Of a DNA stretch of 64,000 nt, positions 54,383 to 64,000 are shown one piece after another. Position 1 is the first letter of the stretch. Each line of letters starts with the position of its first letter. Origin of the DNA: Melieria omissa (taxonomy: Eukaryota > Arthropoda > Insecta > Diptera > Ulidiidae). Position numbers and translations under genes: made by a program. The notes under the pieces are model-generated. The model was not told where the DNA came from. It ran no database searches and was given only the letters and a program-made list of their open reading frames with translations. The stretch lies in assembly GCA_963971225.1 (NCBI GenBank), contig OZ020268.1:112312830-112376829 (forward strand), written 5' to 3'.

Positions 54383-56233
54383 ATGCCGAGCGAACGAGGT
54401 GCTATGGTGAGCACATACGCTAATAGTGTGCAGATTTTTGAGGGTGGAGCTGCATCGTCGGTTGGAATTTGTATGCTTTGTCAGCGGAGCGCCAGCTGGG
54501 CGTGTCAGCGCTGTGGTGATTTGTACTGTTCGCCGGAATGCCAGCGCCGTGACTGGCAACGACACCGCTACATATGCTTCTCAATGCCGGGTCTGATGCC
54601 GGCTACCGCCGCCAATTTGGAAATCGCCATATTGCCGCCGGGGAGTTCGTCGTCGTTGGCGGTTGCCAGAAAAGGCGGTGCCCAATTGGCGCTGCCTGCA
54701 CCGGAACCAGCCATTGAGACTGTGCCACAGGAGGTGGAGCGCAAGCTGTCCGCTTGTTCCCTGAAATCGGTGCCTGATAGTAGCGTGAAGAGCAGCCCAA
54801 TCGTAAGCACCAACGCCTTGAAACAGCCTGTGGGCGTGATGACTCCACCGCCGATGACATTGCCACAGATCAATGACCATGTGCTACTGACTGGATTCAG
54901 TTCTCCCAACGTGGTGTATGTTCGTTCGTTGTCCGCTGCGGCGGTAGACGCGTATCTTTTGGCTGTGAAGAAGATTGACGCCTATGGCAAGATGGCGCCC
55001 CCGCTAAGCGCGCTGCCCAAGGTTCGCTCATACGCCATTACGCAGGCGGAGGGTGTGATGTGCCGAGTGGAGATTTTGGCAGTGCGCGACGAGGAGAACA
55101 TTCGGGTGTTGTTCTGCGATTACGGCACCACCGCAGTCCGGCAGCTACGTGGTCTGCGTATGATCTCTGACGATATTCTGCGACTGCAGCAGCATGCAGT
55201 GGCGGTGCAGTTGCGCAACGTTGAAAACTACGAGGTCAACGAGAAGATAATGGGCTTGTTGGCGTTGTACGTAGACGGCGAGTTCCAGATCCGGTACGGC
55301 GAAGAGGACGAACGCGGTGGCTGCGTGGAACTGTACGATTGGCAGACGAAAAAGTACCTGAATGAAGTGATAAATCGCTTGTGTCGTGACAAGTCTAACT
55401 ATGTGGACGATAAAGGAGCTCGTCCACGCGTGCTCGCTGGGAGCGGCAGAAATGAGGCGACCACTGACATGGGCTCTGTTTTGTTGGGCGCGTTGAAAGA
55501 GAAAGGCCAGACGAAGGGCGCCGATAAGAGCGCGGTATTGGTGGATATTGGGTCGGACGCTAGCGCGGCTGATGCCGGAGCAGTGGGTGGCGTTCCGCCT
55601 GCTCATGTGAAAGGCATGCCAAAATCTGCAACAGTTGAGGCAGCTTCCAGCGTTCTGGTGAAGAGCAAATCAGGTGAAGATCCTGTTTTGCTAGCCCCAT
55701 TCGAAATCTACATGTTTAAGCTGCACTCGACCAACTTCAAGGCAGTGGTGCTGGACACCTCTGCACTGGCCTACGGCTACATCGGCTGTATAGCCGAGTC
55801 CGATCTGGTGCATTTGATACAGGTTCAGGAAGCTCTCACCAAGTTCCAAGACACCAACAAGCCGTATCGACCACAGCTGCACGAGTATTGCATCGCCAGA
55901 TTCGAAAACGAGTGGTATCGTGCGCGCGTGATTGGTATACCCGACGCCACCCGTTACGCCGTAGTCTATTTGGACTTTACGAACGAGAGCATGCTGACTA
56001 GTGAGGACATACGCCGCTACCCGAGTGATCTAAAAGGTGACTGCCGCACGAATCTTTGCCTCATCGACGGGCTGCCGATCACACTTAATGCGGATCACGT
56101 CAAGTTCCTGAAGAAGGAAATCACCACTGAGAGCCGAATCATCATAGACAGGGTGAAGGAATTTGTGCAGCAGATGGTGGTGATCGAGTGCCGCAGCGTA
56201 ATCGACAAGATGCGAAATCAGGGGCTGCTCTAA
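54383..56233 (+). CDS. MYND zinc finger plus two Tudor domains (Veneno/CG9684-type)
   Basis: A single 616-residue exon starting at MPSERGAM (the open frame extends 10 codons up without ATG). The MYND finger is at about 30-65: CMLC, CQRC, YCSPECQRRDWQRH, C. A first extended Tudor domain is at about 165-300 (VRVLFCDYGTT-type core: IRVLFCDYGTTAVRQL). A low-complexity linker follows, then a second Tudor at about 436-570 (RPQLHEYCIARFENEWYRAR, then YAVVYLDFTNE). MYND plus Tudor is seen in TDRD1 and in the insect Veneno group, which binds dimethyl-arginine of PIWI proteins in germ granules; a piRNA role is inferred. AATAAA is at about 56396. No introns are visible, although a 5' non-coding exon is possible. 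Confidence 0.8.
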   Translation: MPSERGAMVSTYANSVQIFEGGAASSVGICMLCQRSASWACQRCGDLYCSPECQRRDWQRHRYICFSMPGLMPATAANLEIAILPPGSSSSLAVARKGGAQLALPAPEPAIETVPQEVERKLSACSLKSVPDSSVKSSPIVSTNALKQPVGVMTPPPMTLPQINDHVLLTGFSSPNVVYVRSLSAAAVDAYLLAVKKIDAYGKMAPPLSALPKVRSYAITQAEGVMCRVEILAVRDEENIRVLFCDYGTTAVRQLRGLRMISDDILRLQQHAVAVQLRNVENYEVNEKIMGLLALYVDGEFQIRYGEEDERGGCVELYDWQTKKYLNEVINRLCRDKSNYVDDKGARPRVLAGSGRNEATTDMGSVLLGALKEKGQTKGADKSAVLVDIGSDASAADAGAVGGVPPAHVKGMPKSATVEAASSVLVKSKSGEDPVLLAPFEIYMFKLHSTNFKAVVLDTSALAYGYIGCIAESDLVHLIQVQEALTKFQDTNKPYRPQLHEYCIARFENEWYRARVIGIPDATRYAVVYLDFTNESMLTSEDIRRYPSDLKGDCRTNLCLIDGLPITLNADHVKFLKKEITTESRIIIDRVKEFVQQMVVIECRSVIDKMRNQGLL

Positions 56234-58734
56234 GCCGTACTTTGTCGTACTTATTTAAAATTGTTCAGGCAAATGCAAATTGAAATTAATTTTCTTACTT
56301 TGACCAAAACGAGCACACTTATTTTCGCAAATGAAGCGATTTTCTGTTACACTTGTGTTATTTTTCTAAATACTTTCATGTAAGTCTTAAGTTCAAATAA
56401 AGGCTTAAGTAAAAGATAATTTTGCGCAGGACTCCATGTAAAACATTTTTTATTTACATATTTCTTTATTTCTGTCTTTTGTTTTCTTTTTTTAACTTTA
56501 GTTGTTTTACGATAAGAGTGAACGCATTGTAGTTACGCAAATGTGAATAAATACATTTTGAAGAATGACAGGTTTTGCTTTTGCATAGGGATTGGTTGGG
56601 GGGTGAAAAGCGCCAAAAAGTCCTTAAAGGTCGTAAGCAGTGTCAGCTGTGCATCAATAATTCTAAGATAGTATAATTTGTATTAGTGCCAGAAAATGGG
56701 TGCGGGTGGTTGCGGAATCTGCAGGCTGTGGTTAGCGATTTCAGTTACGCAGAATCTTTGCTAAATCCTGATATTTGCTGGGTTTGAACTTTGCTGTTTT
56801 TTTTTTAAATCGTTATTCTGTTAGCTTGAAGTGAATGCGCGATATTTCCACTGTGCCTGATTGACTTGGTACTCAAACATAACCCAACTTTTCAATTGGA
56901 AATTAATGGATTTTTGCGAATTGAATTATAGTAATTGGCGCCATTGGGAGGTGGCCATGAAATTGATTTCATTAAGTTGGTGTCGTCTGCTTATCAGCAG
57001 TTCAGCCTCTACAATTGATTCTCATTATATGCAAAAAACATAAAATGAAATCGTATAAAAAGAGCGACAGTCAGGCAAATAACTGCCGCTAATTAAACTG
57101 AGAAGCACTCAAATGGAAAAGTCATTAAATGGAGTTGCTAAGCAAGGCCAGCAGAAGGAACCACTTAACATTGAGAAACATTGTAAAAGTGACAGAAGCC
57201 GCCGCATCAAAATCAGTTTCAACGCTTCCCAGCCCAATGCAAAGACAACTGACCGCTGGAAAGGTCTTTCGAGCGCAGTGCACTCACAAAGCGCAGGCGC
57301 GTACTTGCGAGTGCGTCAGCGCATTGGAGGTCACATGTCCAGCAACAGCGCTGGCCGAGCTTGTTATGTAGTTGGCTACTTTGCGTCTCGGCTGCGACTT
57401 TGATTTCGGCGAAGCAGCAGCAAAAGCGGCTGCACAAAGAAATCACTGCAATTGAGCAATAAAATAAAAAATATTTCGTTATAACGTCGGCTGCTTCGCT
57501 TAATAATGTAGTTGCACTGGTTTTTTCTGATATAAGTATTGTTGTTGTTGTGTATTTAGGCCGCAGTATTTATTGTACCAAGTCATGTAATAATTGAACA
57601 CAGTTATTAGTTGGTATTGATTGGTGCTTGTATTCAAATGACAGCGACGAAGCAGAGCCAAAGAAGAAGCATTAGTAGGTGGGGACCGGCCGGAAGGGGG
57701 CCACTGCGGTACTCTGACAAGCAGTTGCACAAGTGAAAGTGTACCACAAGTCGACGCGGTATTGGGCCCGTTGGTGACGCTATTTTTAAATTTTTATTAA
57801 TTTGTAATTTCATTTAATTGGCTCGTTTCGCCGTACTGCTGTCTGTCGCTCGGCAAGACGCACATTTCAGGTGGTGTCTGGAGTGAAGTGGGCGAAACTG
57901 TGCGACATTGCCAGCCAGGCCAATTGGTGTTTAACGGCGCTGTGAGTGTTAAGGTTTTTGCCAGTTGATTAAACCAGATTTGATTCTACTGTCGGTTTAT
58001 TGTCATCGAGAATATTTGTGCACCGCCGCATCGCCGCTTCGCATACTAATGTCCAATTAAATATTTGCATTATTTACTCTTTAGCATCCTTATCGTTAAA
58101 TCGACATTTTTGTAATGTTTTTTGATGCTCAATTATTTGTAGTATTTTTTCCAAATTCAGCCAAGCGCGAACAAGCCGAAATATTTAAATCGGTTAAATG
58201 AACAAAACAAAAATATTCTATGAAACGATAAATAACTCGGCGAGCATTTTGCAATTGCAATTATTTTTATGTACTGACTACATAAAGAATTTAAAATATG
58301 ATGGCACCTACGCAACGATATTTTGTAGCAATTTTAAGTTTAATATTAAAATAAATTTAAATTTATACTCTTTTCAAAAATTAAAATAGCTCAAATTTAT
58401 TCAAATTATTATTTAGATCAAAACATTTGAACCATCTGAACATAGGAATTTCGTTTTAGCACACAAAGACAGTCAATTGCCTTATCTTTGCTCAATGTTT
58501 CCTTTTACCAGTTTTTCCCAGATGACTCCGCAAACTTCGTCTCGCACAACATTTGTCTTTTCTTTCATAATGAAATGAGATGGCGAATCTATGGCGATGC
58601 AAATTGACGAAGAAAACCAACTAAAGGAAGAGGAGGAGCTACTGATTAACGCAATCGAGGTCCACAAATAAGCAATGTTGCTGTTAAGTTTCAGTAAAGA
58701 AATGGACTGCGCTTGAACTGGATTTGAATTATAT
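56234..58734. other. Intergenic, no gene supported
   Basis: 3' region of the Tudor gene, then 2.3 kb without a credible ORF. Short frames at 57.1-57.4 kb on both strands look random. Confidence 0.4.
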
Positions 58735-59135
58735 GGGCGGTGCCATGCCCTTTTATTCAATACCTGCTTCTTATTCAATGCCCTCTGTCAAAAGAGAAAA
58801 TGGTAGGTTCGTACTAAGTTTCATTGCTGTGCGATTTATAGTTCAGCGGAATATTTGGGTCACAAAAAGGTGCCACGTTTCTTGTACTATGGATTGTATG
58901 GGTGGTGCCACGCCCCTCCGCGCTGAGCCGACCACATTGTCGAAGGACACGACTAATTAGTAAGTGTGTACCTAATACAATTTATGTGTTACTAGTAGTT
59001 CTAAATTTATTTTGGTTTACTTCAAAAGTGTCACGCCCATTGTCCAACGCCTATAAAATTTTGCCAGTGCAGCGACTCATCCATGGGACGATACTATATG
59101 AAATTTCAAGTCTGTGCGACTTATAACTTTGAACC
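58735..59135. repeat. Two diverged copies of a dispersed repeat module
   Basis: TATGGGCGGTGCCATGCCC (58733) and TATGGGTGGTGCCACGCCC (58898), plus TGTCACGCCCATTGTCCAA (59030). The downstream blocks AAGTTTCATTGCTGTGCGATTTATAGTT (58818 on) and AATTTCAAGTCTGTGCGACTTATAACTT (59102 on) also match. They are two units of one module in head-to-tail order, directly next to the retroelement LTR. Confidence 0.55.
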
Positions 59136-59147
59136 TATTTGCTAATA

Positions 59148-59439
59148 AGTGTTGAGCGCAGTACAACTTCACAGGAGGTGTTAGACAAATGTTGTAATAT
59201 ACAAATAATGTACACACGTCCTTCTTTTTAGATAGCTGAGTTTATTCTGAACAGTTTCTTAAAATTAACTTATAGTGAAGCCTTAAGCTACTTGCGCAAC
59301 AAACGGCAAAACTGCATTTCAAGGGCAAGGTGTCGTATGACATCTGCACTTGAAAATGCAATTTCGTGCATTCGTTGTTTGGCGTGTGAATCTGCAATTC
59401 AGCATATTCACGCGCCAACATTCGTTACTATACGTTACT
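59148..59439 (-). repeat. 3' LTR of the errantivirus, about 292 bp
   Basis: On the minus strand a purine tract, GGGAAAGGAGG, precedes AGTAACGTATAG, the likely LTR start. The other border ends CAACACT, giving AGT...ACT ends. A minus-strand AATAAA lies at 59241-59246. The borders are inferred from the tract and the inverted ends, since the partner LTR is outside the window. Confidence 0.6.
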
Positions 59440-59557
59440 CCTCCTTTCCCTAGAAAAGTTCGTGTCCTCACGAACTGATAAATTTAATTTGGTTAAATTA
59501 CAAAAAATTTAAAATATTAATATTTAAACAAAATTTGTTTCTCTTTTTAGAAACGAC

Positions 59558-61006
59558 TTAAAAGGGAACATTATTAATTTCGTCTTTACAAGTTTCAGTG
59601 GTAGTAGTACATTCTTTTTTCTTTTCATTCTTGTTTTTTTTATTAGCTATAATGTAGTAAATTGTTAATATTATAAATAACAGAATAAAACTTATCAATG
59701 ATAGCCATGATGTTATTACGTTTTTATCATTTTGGGTTCTAATATGGTTCACATGTTCCTTTAGGTCTGTTAATGTAATATTCTCAAATTCGATTTGGTT
59801 TGTCTCTTTTATGTAAGGCATTAGGGTTAAAAGGTTCTTAATTTCTTTAATTTCAATATCAAAATTATCAATTTGAATTTTACAATTTTCAAAAGTTATA
59901 ATATTGTTTCCATCTATATCTAAATTTAGATTATTACAATTCTGTTTTAAACTGGTTTTGTTTAAATTTTTTGTTACAATGATATTCGGAGCAAAGTATT
60001 GAAAATTTGATTTGGTATTTTTTGTGTATTCACATTTAGTTTTTATGTTATTTAATAAATTTTTTATACAATCATTTTGTTCATTTTCTAGATTTTTATT
60101 ATTTATTTTGTACAAAGTTTTATTAACTAAAACGTATTCTTGGTTAGGATCTGATATTATTTCGAACTTTTGGTTATTAGGCATTGGAAATATTCTAAAT
60201 TTCGGATATGTTATTATTTCTTGCGGTATAGATAGTACAAAATACAGGATATTTTTGTTCTTCCATACTGACGTTTTAATTTCTTGAAATTGGTCTGAGG
60301 TAATTTTACTTGCTGTTTCTGTATCAATTAGTTTTGGATTAATAATTCCTAACCTAGCTAGTTGTAGACCTAACTGGATGTCTTGTATGTGTTCGAGGTA
60401 ACTCTTAATAGTGTTAAGGAAAGTGTTTGCTACAATTTCTTTTGTAAACTCGTTTTGAAGGGAGTTGGTAGTATTTCTTAATTGGTTAATTAGTCTGTTC
60501 TCTTCGTTTACATGTTGTATAATTGAATTTATTTCCTCAGTGCTAATCTGGTTTTCTCGAATATTTTCTAGTGATGTTTGTAAACTCTCTCTATCGTTTT
60601 CATCGAGGGTACCAAATAGAAATTTTAACCCGCTACCTATTGCATTAAAAAGTGCCCGTTTATGTCTAATATGAAACATCTCCTTTTCTTTGTTAGCTAG
60701 ATTCATATATCTTGTGATTAAATTTGTTTGTAAATGCTTATTTTTACTAAATTCCAAGTAAAGTTTTCCGTAGGCTTCCTGTAGTTCGGTCTGATTTATA
60801 AACAGAATTTTGTTAATAAAGTTAGTCGGTTGACAAAATTTGCCCTGTTCGGTTATTATGTACCCTTGGTCGTTCTCAATTTTGTTGATTTGGATGGATT
60901 GGCTGGTGGATTGGGGTATCAGCATCATTATGATGAGGATAGGAATGATTATCGGTAAGTTTGGTAGGGTCCTCGTGGGCGTGGGTTTGTTGTGTGTTTC
61001 CTTCAT
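59558..61006 (-). CDS. env: Errantivirus envelope protein (baculovirus F-like)
   Basis: 482 residues from ATG 61006. There is a hydrophobic N-terminal segment (about 18-31), a furin-type site RHKR (114-117) followed by a hydrophobic glycine-containing fusion-peptide-like stretch, a heptad-rich region, several N-glycosylation sequons, and a C-terminal membrane span (about 430-453) with a Lys-rich tail. This is the layout of insect errantivirus Env, related to the F proteins of baculoviruses. It overlaps the end of pol by 131 nt in another frame and would be made from a spliced RNA. No internal stop is seen. In flies such Env can allow transfer between somatic and germ cells; that is not shown here. 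Confidence 0.85.
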   Translation of the reverse strand: MKETHNKPTPTRTLPNLPIIIPILIIMMLIPQSTSQSIQINKIENDQGYIITEQGKFCQPTNFINKILFINQTELQEAYGKLYLEFSKNKHLQTNLITRYMNLANKEKEMFHIRHKRALFNAIGSGLKFLFGTLDENDRESLQTSLENIRENQISTEEINSIIQHVNEENRLINQLRNTTNSLQNEFTKEIVANTFLNTIKSYLEHIQDIQLGLQLARLGIINPKLIDTETASKITSDQFQEIKTSVWKNKNILYFVLSIPQEIITYPKFRIFPMPNNQKFEIISDPNQEYVLVNKTLYKINNKNLENEQNDCIKNLLNNIKTKCEYTKNTKSNFQYFAPNIIVTKNLNKTSLKQNCNNLNLDIDGNNIITFENCKIQIDNFDIEIKEIKNLLTLMPYIKETNQIEFENITLTDLKEHVNHIRTQNDKNVITSWLSLISFILLFIILTIYYIIANKKNKNEKKKECTTTTETCKDEINNVPF

Positions 61007-64000
61007 TCCTGGAAAGATTCGTATTGTTAGTTTTCTTTTTACGTTTAAAATGGGATTTGTATTTTCTTGAAGTCCTTGTTCGAAATTTTACTATATGATG
61101 GTCTTCGCCAGCATCCTGTGGCATTACTTCTATCCTTTTAAAAGGGTTGGATTTTTTGTCTAATCTTTTTCTGCTATTTTCTGCCGCAATATATTTAGGG
61201 TCGATTTCATACTCTTTTCTATTTTTGTTTAGATTCGTAATTCTTCTTTCTTTTAAGGCTTGGGTATCTTTTGACGGGCGTTCTTTGTTGAAGAATATAT
61301 TGTATGGTGTTTGGCCGGTCGTAGAGTGGTTTATAGTGTGATTGTAAGTGAATACGGTTTGTTCGACTGCGTGGTGTTGAAGTTCTTTATCTTGGGAGCT
61401 ATTTATGATTCGAAGTTTTTCGTTTAGTGTTTTGTGTAGCCTTTCAATATCCGCTATTCCAGTTTTTCCGGTTGTAATTTCGATTTCCACACCTAGGCCT
61501 ACAAGCCATTCTTGTAGACTTGTGTTTATTAGACCCGTATCTTGATCTGTTTTAACTTTCTTCGGTGGACCCATTGAGTTGAAAATCTTTAGAAGCGCGC
61601 GTTTGGCTTCCAGCCAATTTAGGTGATTAACTTTTTCTACCATTGCGAATTTTGAAAAGATATCGATACATGTTAGATAGGCATCTTTGTCCCATTTCCA
61701 TATATCTATGATGAACTTTTCTCTTATTTCGTAAGATGGGGGTGTTATTTTAAAAGGCATTCTCGTCGCTATATGATCGTTTTTGCATACGTTACATATT
61801 TCACAATTGTTTATAATGTTTGATATTTCTGCGACGTAGTTCGGGTAGTAATAATTTTTCCTGAATTCATATTGAACTTTGTCAATCCCCTGATGTAAGC
61901 CTTGTAGGTGGATGTTCAAAATAATTTCTTTAAATTTATCATAAGATGTAACATCTTCTAAAATCTTAGTGGTTCTATAAACTTTGTTTTTCGGCGTTTG
62001 TTTGATTAATTTTGAATAGATATTTTGAAATATAATAAAGTCTTCATCTAATTCGAAATAAATAGCAGCAGTTATTCCCGCCAATTTTTCTAGTATGAGG
62101 TTCTTTATAAAATCTTCATTCATTTCAGTGTAAAAAATTTGGGTTCGTGTGTTCTTAAATATAATTTTTAGAATTTCTTTATTGTTTACAGATTTTGTGA
62201 AGATAAATTGCCTCCTAAATACGTTTAGGGGTTTTTCTGAAATTTCAATAAAATTTGAATTGTCTTCTTCCGCCGAGTGTACAGTTGCTTCGTCGGATGC
62301 TATTTCATTGTTATAGCAATTTTCTATTCTTGACAATGCGTCTGCAACATAGTTCTCTTTGCCGGGTAAATATTTTATATCGAAGTCGTACTCATTCAAT
62401 TTAATTTTCCAACGTTGGAGTTTTGCGTTGGGCTCTTTTAAATTATGTAACCATTGCAACGGTCTGTGATCACTATTGATCAAAAATTTCCTTCCATATA
62501 AGTAAGGGCGAAAATACTTCGTAGCCCATACAATTGCGAGGAGTTCTTTTTCCGTCGTTGAGTAGTTTATCTCATGTTCATTGAGAGTTCTACTCCCGAA
62601 AGAAATTGGATGTCCATCTTGACTAAGAACGGCACCCATCGCAAAATTGGAGGCATCAGTTGTTAGAACGAATTTTTTATTATAGTCAGGATATTTTAAA
62701 ATCGGATCATTTATAATTAAAGTTTTAATTGTTTCTACCGCTTTGATGTATTCGCCATCTTGGTAGTTAATTTTTTCACCCTTTTTCAGACATTTAGTGA
62801 GCGGTTTTGTAATATTCGCGAAATCTTTAATAAATTTCCTATAATACCCTGCTAGACCCAGAAACTGCTTAATCTGCTTTTCGGTCTTTGGAATTGGGAA
62901 ATTTTGAAGTGCTTTAACCTTTTCAGGGTTTGGTTTAATTCCATGAGGGGTGACAACATGTCCTAGGAATTCCGTTTCTCTTTTAAGGAATTCGCATTTG
63001 TCAATCTGTATCTTAAGGTTTGCGTCCTTAAGTTTTTTAAATACTTTGTTTAGGGAGACGATATGTTCTTGGAGTGAAGTGCTAAATACTATGACGTCGT
63101 CAAGGTAAACCATACAGTCTACACCTACTAATTCACCTAGGACGGAGTTCATCAACCTCTGAAAGGTTGCGGGGGCGTTTTTCAGCCCGAATGGCATACG
63201 AAGGAACTCGTAGTGGCCATCTTGTGTGGAGAAAGCCGTTTTCGGTCGACTTGACTCTTCTACTTCCACTTGGTGGAACCCCTTAGCTAAATCTAAGGTA
63301 GTGAAGTAGAGTGAACGTCCTAGTTTATCTAAAATTTCATCGATGTTAGGAATAGGGAATCTGTCATCGACGGTTATGTCATTCAATTTTCGATAGTCAA
63401 TTACTATCCTCCATTTCTGTTCGCCTGAGGCGTCCTTCTTTTTAGGGACAACCCAAAGTGGGGCAGAATATGGTGACTGGCTATGTTGAATGATCCCTTG
63501 ACACAACATTTCGTTTATTTGTTTATTAACTTCTGCTTTATGAATTTGGGGATAGCGATAAGATTTTACGTATATAGGGTTCTCGTGTTTTGTAATTATT
63601 TTATGCTTAACAACGCTTGTAAACGATAAATTCTTTTCATCTGAATGGAAAAGGGAATGATAAGTTTTTAGGAGTTTTTCTAGCTCACGTTTCTCTTCAT
63701 CATTAAGATGGTCTGTTCGGAATTTTGATTTTCCTTCATCTTCTTCTATTTGGTGAAACCCTAGTTCTTTTGTTAAATTGTAATAAGTATCAACATTTTC
63801 ATTGTTCAAAAAGGGGTACCGATGACCGTTTAACTTGATGGTTTTATTCGGTAAATCGATGATTGCGTTTAGTTTTGTCAATGCATCGTATCCCAGTAGT
63901 CCATTATAGCTTTTAGAAAATTCGAATATGTAAAGTGTGATTTTATTTTCATTCTCGTCGAAAATTTCTTGGACTGTGTTTAATTCGACATTCCCTGTGA
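60876..64000 (-). CDS. pol: Errantivirus Pol (protease end, RT, RNase H, integrase), partial
   Basis: The frame is open from the right edge to the stop at 60876. The annotated TTG at 63881 is internal, since ...NGLLGYDAL upstream is the C-terminal end of the retropepsin. Then come RT (LPFG/MPFGLKNAPATFQRL region and the YLDDVIVF active site), RNase H (TTDASNFAMGAVLS, then TEKELLAIVWA), and integrase with an HHCC zinc motif (HLQGLHQG...CEICNVC) and D,D,E residues in DIWKWDKD/IDIFSKF, VKTDQDTG and the ADIERLHK segment. The frame is uninterrupted and all visible catalytic motifs are present. The reverse transcriptase and integrase would act in particles in the cytoplasm and nucleus. The active site of the protease is outside the window. 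Confidence 0.9.
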   Translation of the reverse strand, partial: TGNVELNTVQEIFDENENKITLYIFEFSKSYNGLLGYDALTKLNAIIDLPNKTIKLNGHRYPFLNNENVDTYYNLTKELGFHQIEEDEGKSKFRTDHLNDEEKRELEKLLKTYHSLFHSDEKNLSFTSVVKHKIITKHENPIYVKSYRYPQIHKAEVNKQINEMLCQGIIQHSQSPYSAPLWVVPKKKDASGEQKWRIVIDYRKLNDITVDDRFPIPNIDEILDKLGRSLYFTTLDLAKGFHQVEVEESSRPKTAFSTQDGHYEFLRMPFGLKNAPATFQRLMNSVLGELVGVDCMVYLDDVIVFSTSLQEHIVSLNKVFKKLKDANLKIQIDKCEFLKRETEFLGHVVTPHGIKPNPEKVKALQNFPIPKTEKQIKQFLGLAGYYRKFIKDFANITKPLTKCLKKGEKINYQDGEYIKAVETIKTLIINDPILKYPDYNKKFVLTTDASNFAMGAVLSQDGHPISFGSRTLNEHEINYSTTEKELLAIVWATKYFRPYLYGRKFLINSDHRPLQWLHNLKEPNAKLQRWKIKLNEYDFDIKYLPGKENYVADALSRIENCYNNEIASDEATVHSAEEDNSNFIEISEKPLNVFRRQFIFTKSVNNKEILKIIFKNTRTQIFYTEMNEDFIKNLILEKLAGITAAIYFELDEDFIIFQNIYSKLIKQTPKNKVYRTTKILEDVTSYDKFKEIILNIHLQGLHQGIDKVQYEFRKNYYYPNYVAEISNIINNCEICNVCKNDHIATRMPFKITPPSYEIREKFIIDIWKWDKDAYLTCIDIFSKFAMVEKVNHLNWLEAKRALLKIFNSMGPPKKVKTDQDTGLINTSLQEWLVGLGVEIEITTGKTGIADIERLHKTLNEKLRIINSSQDKELQHHAVEQTVFTYNHTINHSTTGQTPYNIFFNKERPSKDTQALKERRITNLNKNRKEYEIDPKYIAAENSRKRLDKKSNPFKRIEVMPQDAGEDHHIVKFRTRTSRKYKSHFKRKKKTNNTNLSRNEGNTQQTHAHEDPTKLTDNHSYPHHNDADTPIHQPIHPNQQN

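Larger units (their letters stand above)
59148..64000 (-). mobile_element. Ty3/gypsy errantivirus (insect endogenous retrovirus), 3' part
   Basis: Read on the minus strand, the window holds the end of the protease, reverse transcriptase, RNase H, integrase, env and the 3' LTR, in errantivirus order. The 5' LTR, gag and the start of pol lie beyond 64000. Pol and env are open throughout what is visible, so the insertion is probably young. The coding part is much more AT-rich than the neighbouring host genes. The integration duplication cannot be checked without the other end. Confidence 0.88.

Overview
The window looks like nuclear DNA of a higher (schizophoran) fly, most likely a tephritid fruit fly. 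The genes have short spliced exons with GT-AG introns. Their products are close to Drosophila proteins (Daughter of sevenless, Peroxidasin, aldo-keto reductases), but the spacers are long, AT-rich and full of DNA transposon remnants. The species assignment is inference. There is no bacterial-type organisation, CRISPR array or recognisable tRNA.

Layout. 1-330: the last exon of dos. 1.7-6.1 kb: a tandem segmental duplication carrying two enkurin genes, with a solo LTR between them. 6.1-8.3 kb (minus): a TFIIIC 90-kDa-type subunit, convergent with enkurin copy B. 9.1-14.6 kb: two tandem THEM2/ACOT13 hotdog thioesterases; the second has nested inverted-repeat elements in its intron. 14.9-38.3 kb (minus): a complete nine-exon Peroxidasin gene, whose 14.2 kb first intron holds a Tc1/mariner-like relic, a mariner relic, a hAT-like element with a short retroposon inside it, and a large ATTTT array. 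39.4-40.1 kb: two small unrecognised ORFs, each followed by a poly(A) signal. 41.4-45.1 kb: a deleted mariner, a TA-flanked MITE and a TTAA-flanked piggyBac-type element. 45.7-53.6 kb: an aldo-keto reductase cluster with three bodies but only two first exons. 54.4-56.2 kb: an intronless MYND plus Tudor protein of the Veneno type (piRNA pathway). 59.1-64.0 kb (minus): the 3' part of a Ty3/gypsy errantivirus with open pol and env and its 3' LTR; the rest lies beyond the right edge.

How the genes relate. Three families here (enkurin, thioesterase, aldo-keto reductase) expanded by local tandem duplication. Enkurin would act in the sperm axoneme, Dos in receptor tyrosine kinase signalling, Peroxidasin in collagen IV cross-linking of basement membranes, the aldo-keto reductases in carbonyl reduction, and the Tudor protein in germline or piRNA bodies. 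No single pathway joins them. The most notable points are the probable sharing of one first exon by two aldo-keto reductase bodies, a near-perfect 30-bp hairpin upstream of the Tudor gene, and two very short retroposons with clear target-site duplications. Exon borders were placed by hand from GT/AG sites and reading phase, so an error of a base or two is possible.
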